DNA of 11,375 nucleotides from assembly GCA_903928955.1 (NCBI GenBank), contig CAIYTD010000263.1, positions 1 through 11,375 of the forward strand, given 5' to 3'. Source of the DNA: Oligoflexia bacterium. Its GTDB lineage: Bacteria > Bdellovibrionota > UBA1018. The notes beneath the pieces were generated by a model that saw only the letters and a program-made list of their open reading frames with translations, did not search any database and was not told where the DNA came from. The translations under genes and the position numbers were made by a program. This document shows, in pieces, positions 6,330 to 11,375 of this stretch; positions within the stretch are counted from its first letter, which is position 1; the number at the start of each line of letters is the position of its first letter.

Positions 6330-7281
6330 TGGGTTTACCTACTCGAAACCCAAGCGAGACTTCAAAACCAGATTGAAAAGTAAAATGACTCCATCCACCC
6401 ATTCTTTTCATCAGCACCTTAACTAAATAAAGTCCTACACCCGCACCTAGAGAAGCAGGACCTTTTTGAAAAATCTTTCCTAATTGATTCGCCGTACCTT
6501 GAAATTCCTGACCATCATCTTTTAGAATAAGGGAGATACTATTTTCTTCCAATTGAGTTGAAATAGAAATTTTAACTCGATCCCTTTTTGAATGTCGAAT
6601 GGAATTTTCTAATAGATTCTTAAAAATAACTTGTAAAGCAGTAGGATCTGCCTCAATCAGCACATCCTCGATTTTAGCGTTAAACTCAACTCTATCATGA
6701 TAATCATTCATCCAAGACTTTAGAAATCGGTCAATCCATGGTTTAATTTGAAGGGTTTGAATATAAACAGGACCTCCACCTTCGATTCGCGCTAGCTCTA
6801 AGGTCCTTTCCACCTGAGACTCGAGTCGCAAAGTATCTTCTAAAAGTCTCTTGAGTAAATTTTTCTGAGCATTTTCTTCAGAAAGATTATCCGCAATAGA
6901 TTCAGCTTGGAGGCGAATGCTCGTTAAAGGTGTTCTCAGTTCATGAGTCACAGAAGCGAAAAATACCTGTAATCCTCGAGCTCTCTTTAAATCACGCCAA
7001 TAAAGCCAAAAGAGCAAAGCTGTACAAGCAAGCAGCAATCCAAAAAATGTCGCAGACTCCCAATAAAGCATACGCTGAGTATGGTGCCACTGTTTTTGCG
7101 TTAAGTCCGCAGCCCATCCTAACTTACTTTCAAGTTCAGCAATCCGTTTTGCCTGTGTTGAAAGAAGCCTCCCCCACCATCCTCCTAGCAAACAAACAAC
7201 TGCTAGCCAAAAAACCTGCGCAATCAACATAAAACGCAGCTGACGATCAGGAGTAGAATTCTTTACTTTTCTTAAATGCAT
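6322..7281 (-). CDS. Membrane sensor histidine kinase
   Basis: A compact 319-residue HisKA/HATPase sensor kinase, cognate partner of the regulator that overlaps it by 8 bases. It has two membrane segments (about 18-38 and 76-95) flanking a small periplasmic loop of about 35 residues that contains KRIAELESKL and is rich in Trp, His and Gln. No HAMP domain is evident, and the second segment runs straight to the H-box VTHELRTPLTSI with H113. The N-box is KNLLENSIRH (N227), the G1 region DDGQEF (255-260) and the G2 region GAGVGLYLV (279-287). Such a small loop suggests sensing within the membrane or through a partner rather than a large ligand pocket. The ATG at 7281 abuts the hemL TAG stop with no gap and has GGAG 9 bases upstream. 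The fold is certain; the signal is unknown. Confidence 0.92.
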   Translation of the reverse strand: MHLRKVKNSTPDRQLRFMLIAQVFWLAVVCLLGGWWGRLLSTQAKRIAELESKLGWAADLTQKQWHHTQRMLYWESATFFGLLLACTALLFWLYWRDLKRARGLQVFFASVTHELRTPLTSIRLQAESIADNLSEENAQKNLLKRLLEDTLRLESQVERTLELARIEGGGPVYIQTLQIKPWIDRFLKSWMNDYHDRVEFNAKIEDVLIEADPTALQVIFKNLLENSIRHSKRDRVKISISTQLEENSISLILKDDGQEFQGTANQLGKIFQKGPASLGAGVGLYLVKVLMKRMGGWSHFTFQSGFEVSLGFRVGKPNG

Positions 7282-8583
7282 CTATCTTTGCTCCAAAATT
7301 GCCTCTCCCATCAGCTCTACTAATTTTTGCGTATCGCATTCTCTATGTGCCGTGGAGAGAAAGGAAACTTCATAAGCACTAGGTGCCAAGTAAATACCTC
7401 TATCTAAAAGGGCATGAAAAATTTTTGCATAAATAGATTTATGTGCGGTAGGCGTTTCTAATTGCGATCGGATCGTATCATCTTCTGTTTCTACTTTTCC
7501 AAAAATAATCCAAAAAAGAGACGCAAATCGTTGAACACGCATTGGAAATTCTAATTTTTTGCCTAGTAATTCTAGAGCGTCAGCTAATTGTTCTGTATCT
7601 TTTTCTAAGCGCGAATACGGATTTTCCCGCTTGAGTTTCTTCAACATTGCAGCGCCCGCTGTCATAGCAACAGGATTAGCACTTAAAGTACCTGCCTGGT
7701 AAACAGGACCCTGAGGTGCAACCCAATCCATCAGATCGGCGCGGCCACCATAGGCACCTACTGGAAATCCCCCACCTATCACTTTGCCGTAAGTTGCTAG
7801 ATCAGGCTCAATTCCTGCTCTCTCAGCCATCCCTCCTAAAGCAACTCGAAAACCAGTAATGACTTCGTCAAAAATCACTAAACTTCCATGACTTCGCGCA
7901 ATTCTAGCGACATCCTGTAGAAAGTTTCTTTTTTGTAGAAGTAAACCATTATTTGCAGGAATAGGCTCTACAATCACCGCAGCAATATCTTGACCGTGAA
8001 TTTGAAAAACCTTTTCGAGCTGATTCAGGTCATTCAGTGGTACCACTAAAGTCTCTTCAGCTACTCGAGCAGAAACTCCGGCACTATCGGGTGAAGCCAT
8101 TTCAGCCAAACCCGAGCCCGCACGGACTAACATAGAATCTACGTGGCCATGATAACAACCATCAAATTTAACTATTTTCTTACGCCCAGTTGCCGCTCGG
8201 GCAACGCGTAGAACTGCCATAACAGCTTCAGTGCCAGAATTCACAAAACGCACTTTTTCTAACCAAGGCAGGATCTGAACCATCAACTCAGCAAGCTCTA
8301 ATGAATAGGGCTCTACTGTACCGTATGACCAACCCCGTTTGAGTGCCATTTGAACTGCTTCCAAAACTTCAGGTTCTTGATGTCCAAAAATTAATGGACC
8401 CCATGACATACAAAAATCGATATACCGGTTGCCATCTACATCTTCTAATTCAACTCCAGAAGCAGACTGGATAAAACGAGGAACTCCTCCCACTCCCCGA
8501 AACGCCCGCACGGGAGAATGCACTCCGCCAGGTACAATGCGTTGAGATTTTTGAAATAAGTATTCTGATTTTTCTATTTTCAT
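7282..8583 (-). CDS. hemL: Glutamate-1-semialdehyde 2,1-aminomutase HemL
   Basis: HemL is a PLP enzyme of the cytoplasm that converts glutamate-1-semialdehyde to 5-aminolevulinate, showing that this organism uses the C5 (glutamyl-tRNA) route to haem. The 433 residues are the standard length. Motifs include the N-terminal IVPGGVHSPVRAFRGVGG (16-33), SWGPLIFGH (60-68), the cofactor phosphate region NSGTEAV (115-121), DGCYHGHVDS (141-150), FDEVITGFR (238-246) and the Schiff-base lysine K267 in ATYGKVIGGGFPVGAYGG. SPDSAG at 164-169 is typical of GSAM rather than other class III aminotransferases. The ATG at 8583 forms an ATGA overlap with the hemB stop and has a perfect AAGGAG 6 bases upstream; a frame extension to 8667 within hemB is not credible. 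Confidence 0.96.
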   Translation of the reverse strand: MKIEKSEYLFQKSQRIVPGGVHSPVRAFRGVGGVPRFIQSASGVELEDVDGNRYIDFCMSWGPLIFGHQEPEVLEAVQMALKRGWSYGTVEPYSLELAELMVQILPWLEKVRFVNSGTEAVMAVLRVARAATGRKKIVKFDGCYHGHVDSMLVRAGSGLAEMASPDSAGVSARVAEETLVVPLNDLNQLEKVFQIHGQDIAAVIVEPIPANNGLLLQKRNFLQDVARIARSHGSLVIFDEVITGFRVALGGMAERAGIEPDLATYGKVIGGGFPVGAYGGRADLMDWVAPQGPVYQAGTLSANPVAMTAGAAMLKKLKRENPYSRLEKDTEQLADALELLGKKLEFPMRVQRFASLFWIIFGKVETEDDTIRSQLETPTAHKSIYAKIFHALLDRGIYLAPSAYEVSFLSTAHRECDTQKLVELMGEAILEQR

Positions 8584-9572
8584 TCCATGCTCCTTAAATA
8601 GTTTCGAGCAAACCGAGCCCCATAAGTAATAATAATGGATGCTCCAGCACGAATAAAAGCTGTCCAAACTTCTACATGGGCAGCTGGACCATTCATTAGC
8701 CCCTGTTGAGCAAGAAGCTCAATGGCTGCGTATTCTCCACTCACTTGATACACTGCCCAAGGCTTTTGAATTTGCGAAGACAACCGAGAAAGTACGTCTA
8801 AATAGGGCAGGCCTGGCTTTACCATCAAAATATCTGCACCTTCTTCTAAATCCCGCAGAGAGCTCAGATAAGCATCTTTAGGCGACGCAGAATCAATTTG
8901 ATAGGTAGCTCTATCCTTTAACTTCAGATCACCTTTAGGTGCTGAATCAGCAGCAAGCCTAAAGGGACCATAAAATCGAGAATGAAATTTTGCAGAGTAA
9001 CTCATAATGAGTTTATGATTCAGTTGAGAATCTTTTAAAACTTTTCGAATAGCCGCTACCCTGCCATCCATCATGTCACTTGGAGCCAAGCAGTCAGCTC
9101 CTGCTTGAGCATAAGATAAAGCGAAATTTGCAAGCTCCTGTACGGTTGCAGAATTATCAACATGATCCTTTTCTGGACTAAGAACTCCACATTGTCCATG
9201 AGTAGTAGATGAACAAAGACAAACATCTACAGCAATAAAAATATCATTTCCAAATTGCTTTCGAATTTCTTCAATTTGATACGAAGTAAATGCAGGAGAG
9301 AGCTGATTTTCACCTTTTTCTACAGGCACTCCGAAAAGAATAAACTTTCTAACTCCGGCTTCAATATCTTTTTCAATTGTTTTAAGAACTGTTTCAGGAG
9401 TATCACGGAATGTTCCGGTTAGCCCAGGAATCATCTGTTGTGAAGTAATCCCTTCTACAACAAAAAGAGGCTGAATCATTTGCTCTACAGAAACTCGGTA
9501 TTCTTGAACTAACTCTCGAACTGCACGACTTTGGCGTAAGCGTCTTAAATTGATTGATGTTGTTTGATCCAT
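8580..9572 (-). CDS. hemB: Delta-aminolevulinic acid dehydratase (porphobilinogen synthase) HemB
   Basis: HemB condenses two 5-aminolevulinate molecules into porphobilinogen in the cytoplasm. The 330 residues are the normal length. The two active-site lysines are K195 in SYSAKFHS and K252 in MVKPGLPYLD. The metal-site loop reads DVCLCSSTTHGQCGV (116-130), with C118, C120 and C128, so this is the zinc-type enzyme rather than the magnesium-only type with an aspartate-rich loop; the usual HGHC is HGQC here. The N-terminal arm LRRLRQSRAVRELVQE and the region AKFHSRFYGPFRLAADSAP are typical. I chose the ATG at 9572 because AGGAG stands 8 bases upstream; a GTG 36 bases earlier would only lengthen the overlap. 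The first 28 bases overlap the end of the hemC fusion gene and the last 4 overlap hemL. Confidence 0.96.
   Translation of the reverse strand: MDQTTSINLRRLRQSRAVRELVQEYRVSVEQMIQPLFVVEGITSQQMIPGLTGTFRDTPETVLKTIEKDIEAGVRKFILFGVPVEKGENQLSPAFTSYQIEEIRKQFGNDIFIAVDVCLCSSTTHGQCGVLSPEKDHVDNSATVQELANFALSYAQAGADCLAPSDMMDGRVAAIRKVLKDSQLNHKLIMSYSAKFHSRFYGPFRLAADSAPKGDLKLKDRATYQIDSASPKDAYLSSLRDLEEGADILMVKPGLPYLDVLSRLSSQIQKPWAVYQVSGEYAAIELLAQQGLMNGPAAHVEVWTAFIRAGASIIITYGARFARNYLRSME
8590..8595 (-). promoter_or_regulatory. Strong ribosome binding site of hemL
   Basis: AAGGAG on the minus strand, 6 bases before the hemL ATG and inside the 3' end of hemB. It is among the strongest sites in the operon and fixes the hemL start at 8583. 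Confidence 0.75.
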
Positions 9573-11101
9573 TTTCTCCACTCCTGTACTGACGGAAAGA
9601 TTACGCACATAATTCCTTGCTGCTGTAAATAAGCCGCTGTCTTACCCGGGCCACAGGCGTGAACAACTGCTTCAACCAAATTCTCCTTTAAACCAGCAAA
9701 TTGAGACCCACTACTCCAAAACACATAATTAGAGCTTTTGAGCGCTTCTTTACACTCAACTGTATAAGAATGCGCCAGGACATAGGTTGGACAAACTTGC
9801 ATTCCTTGAATTGTCCACTCTCGAGTTGCGTCTTCATGAGTAAAGACCATCCATTCGGACAAAGGTGGCAATTGCAAAACTTTTTCTTGTAAAGTAGATT
9901 GAAGGAATTCAAACCCTAGTCCTTCTGCACACCCTTCGACCCAAATTCCTTGTTCAGCCAATCGATACCAGCTCGCTATACCGGACGTCCAAACTCTAGC
10001 TTCTAGAAAATCTTGAAAGGGAACTCCATTTAAAGCTCGAGAATGAGCGACAAAAAATGCCAAAGTTTCCTGCTTCGGACGGCTATTGAAAGCACTATTA
10101 GGATCAACGGTGGCCTTCGATTTCCAAAGGCTCCCATCCCAAGCATTTATTTTTGCCGTTTTGAAAGGAGGTACTTGCCATCGAAGCTCATTCACAGCTT
10201 CTCCATCACTCTTAGTCCCACGAATAAAAAGCAATCTCCCTAGCTCTTTTGCTTCAATCGAAGTCGCTCCAAAACGCTGATGACACCCGCCTCCCCAATC
10301 TGACAATAGCTGCCTTTCAAGGCCGACTTCATAGACTGTCTCGGGATGATTCAATTTTTTGAGAAAACTTTGTGTTCGCTCATCCTCCAGACGACACTCT
10401 ATTGCCAAAGCGCCCTGGCCAGGAGCTGCAGGAGACTCGCTTAAAGGTAAAATCATCCAACGCACTCCCTTTAACAGGAACCGGAGCTCTTCCTGCCCCC
10501 TCTTATCGGCAGAGAGACGAATTAAACCTGCAAAGGCTAATACAACCGCATCTAAATACTGAGGTGACTCCTCAGATTCGTGAACCCGACTCAATCGAGT
10601 ATTTACATTTCCTCGAATTTCCAAAAACTGAATTTCAGATTTCCTAGGACCTTTTTCACTCACATGAGGCAATGCCCGAGCCAAAAATTTTGGAATATTT
10701 TCTAATCTTCGAGGAGAAGAGGTCCCAATCTTTAAAGTTTTTCCAGCTTTCATCCTAGCAAATACAGCAGGTCCAAACAATATAACATCTCTTGGATTAG
10801 CCCGAATGGGAATCGCCGCACAGACAAAACTGGGTGGCCTTTCTAAGCTGAGATCCTTCATGGAATGTACAGTGAAATCCACTTTCCCTAAGCGCAATGC
10901 TTCATCCAACTCAGCAACAAAAAATTCTTTTCCTTCAATATCTTGAAGGGATCGATCTAAAATTCGATCTCCTCGAGTTTCAATTCCAACTAGCTCAACC
11001 CTCAAGTCCGGATGATGCTTTTCTATTTCCTGAGCAACCCAGCTACTTTGTGCCCAAGCCAATAGTGAACGCCTTGTTCCTAATTTTAATATGAATTTCA
11101 T
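9545..11101 (-). CDS. hemC: Hydroxymethylbilane synthase HemC fused to a shortened HemD (uroporphyrinogen III synthase)-like domain
   Basis: A 518-residue protein, against about 310 for HemC alone. Residues 1 to about 312 are porphobilinogen deaminase, which joins four porphobilinogens into hydroxymethylbilane: LGTRRSLLAWAQ (7-18), VHSMKD with catalytic D83, GTSSPRR (126-132), RGNVNTRL (163-170), APGQGALAIEC (226-236) and GGGC with C273, which anchors the dipyrromethane cofactor. A few extra residues (LSESPA) precede APGQGA. Residues about 345-518 resemble uroporphyrinogen III synthase by eye: a GxxTA-like stretch (374-386), FWSSGSQFAGL (461-471, the FTSxxxV region) and ACGPGKTAAYLQQQG (482-496, the IGxxTaxxLxxxG motif). 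At about 175 residues it is shorter than HemD (about 250) and appears to lack its N-terminal strands. No separate hemD lies in this operon, so this domain probably supplies that cyclising step. The ATG at 11101 has GAGGA 8 bases upstream; a TTG 15 bases earlier is less likely. Confidence 0.9.
   Translation of the reverse strand: MKFILKLGTRRSLLAWAQSSWVAQEIEKHHPDLRVELVGIETRGDRILDRSLQDIEGKEFFVAELDEALRLGKVDFTVHSMKDLSLERPPSFVCAAIPIRANPRDVILFGPAVFARMKAGKTLKIGTSSPRRLENIPKFLARALPHVSEKGPRKSEIQFLEIRGNVNTRLSRVHESEESPQYLDAVVLAFAGLIRLSADKRGQEELRFLLKGVRWMILPLSESPAAPGQGALAIECRLEDERTQSFLKKLNHPETVYEVGLERQLLSDWGGGCHQRFGATSIEAKELGRLLFIRGTKSDGEAVNELRWQVPPFKTAKINAWDGSLWKSKATVDPNSAFNSRPKQETLAFFVAHSRALNGVPFQDFLEARVWTSGIASWYRLAEQGIWVEGCAEGLGFEFLQSTLQEKVLQLPPLSEWMVFTHEDATREWTIQGMQVCPTYVLAHSYTVECKEALKSSNYVFWSSGSQFAGLKENLVEAVVHACGPGKTAAYLQQQGIMCVIFPSVQEWRKWIKQHQSI
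9581..9585 (-). promoter_or_regulatory. Ribosome binding site of hemB
   Basis: AGGAG on the minus strand, 8 bases before the ATG at 9572, lying inside the last codons of the hemC fusion gene. It favours this ATG over the GTG at 9608. Confidence 0.7.
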
Positions 11102-11109
11102 GGTGAGTT

Positions 11110-11114
11110 TCCTC
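11110..11114 (-). promoter_or_regulatory. Ribosome binding site of the hemC fusion gene
   Basis: GAGGA on the minus strand with an 8-base spacer to the ATG at 11101. It lies in the 27-base gap after the upstream gene's stop codon and overlaps an alternative TTG start at 11116, which it argues against. Confidence 0.6.
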
Positions 11115-11128
11115 AAGATATTCAGAAA

Positions 11129-11375
11129 TTAAACGAAGCAAGCCAAATCTTCCCAACCATGGGGAATAGATAATGAAACGCCTAAAGCTCGTAATTTAGC
11201 TCTTTCTTCGCAAGCGCGTTCAGCCTGCATAAGTTGAGTAGACCGTGCGATCCCCAATGCATTTTGTAGAACAAAGATATCATCCAAACAATGAAATTGA
11301 GTCAGCGAATTCCATATTCCACAATCTTTTCTTAATCCACCTAAATGCAAGATAGAACTACCATTTACTCCGCCT
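11129..11375 (-). CDS. hemA: C-terminal end of a probable glutamyl-tRNA reductase HemA
   Basis: Only the last 81 residues are in the window; the frame stays open to the right edge. HemA reduces glutamyl-tRNA to glutamate-1-semialdehyde, the substrate of HemL encoded downstream. The visible part contains HCLDDIFVLQNALGIARSTQ followed by MQAERACEERAKL, which resembles the end of the HemA NADPH domain and the start of its long helix, where the family has LYDxDDLxxxxxxNxxxRxxxxxxAxxII. After this the protein ends within about 20 residues with the motif PHGWEDL, so the usual C-terminal dimerisation domain of roughly 100 residues seems to be missing or replaced. The call rests on this weak similarity plus context: first in a haem operon, 27 bases before hemC, in an organism using HemL. 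Catalytic residues lie outside the window. Confidence 0.6.
   Translation of the reverse strand, partial: GGVNGSSILHLGGLRKDCGIWNSLTQFHCLDDIFVLQNALGIARSTQLMQAERACEERAKLRALGVSLSIPHGWEDLACFV

Noticed and set aside
6930..7232. 100-codon plus-strand open frame antisense to the histidine kinase
   Set aside because: The opposite strand encodes a kinase with all motifs; this frame has no SD, no recognisable domain, and looks like a shadow.
8584..8667. N-terminal extension of the hemL frame
   Set aside because: Same reasoning: it overlaps hemB, and a perfect AAGGAG marks the ATG at 8583.
9688..10647. Several 63-91 codon open frames on both strands within the hemC fusion gene
   Set aside because: They lie in other frames of a well-supported gene and show no family features; the lower stop density follows from that gene's codon use.
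1..11375. CRISPR arrays, insertion sequences, tRNA or rRNA genes
   Set aside because: I saw no regular repeats, transposase frames, terminal inverted repeats or tRNA/rRNA-like stretches; nearly all of the window is coding.

Overview
The window is a chromosomal stretch of an AT-rich Gram-negative bacterium. The C5 route to 5-aminolevulinate (HemL, with an apparent HemA), the Lgt/LspA lipoprotein enzymes and an OmpR-type two-component system inside a haem operon would fit a relative of the Bdellovibrionota or former Deltaproteobacteria. That placement is inference from gene content only; no rRNA or other marker is present.

Layout. All recognised genes but one lie on the minus strand. From position 2456 leftwards runs a first group: a 252-residue stand-alone protein matching only the CP1 editing domain of isoleucyl-tRNA synthetase, then lspA (signal peptidase II), lgt (prolipoprotein diacylglyceryl transferase) and the start of plsY (glycerol-3-phosphate acyltransferase), which is cut by the window's left edge. 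A plausible minus-strand promoter at 2499-2528 precedes this group. Across a 204-base divergent intergenic region, one plus-strand gene (2661-3218) encodes an exported protein of unknown function. It meets the end of the second group tail to tail with a 4-base overlap.

The second group (11375 to 3215, minus strand) is a tightly packed haem operon: the end of a probable hemA, hemC fused to a shortened HemD-like domain, hemB, hemL, a sensor histidine kinase, its OmpR-type response regulator, hemE and hemN. Junctions are ATGA overlaps, short overlaps or direct abutment, so the two regulators appear translationally coupled with the enzymes. In order, the enzymes take glutamyl-tRNA to glutamate-1-semialdehyde, 5-aminolevulinate, porphobilinogen, hydroxymethylbilane, uroporphyrinogen III, coproporphyrinogen III and protoporphyrinogen IX.

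The most unusual item is the IleRS-CP1-like protein. It starts and ends at the borders of the editing insertion, keeps both CxxC pairs that form the zinc site at its base, lacks any HIGH or KMSKS catalytic core, and has a rewritten editing-site motif. It occupies the slot directly upstream of lspA where ileS sits in many bacteria. Second is the two-component system inside the haem operon, and third the HemC/HemD-like fusion.
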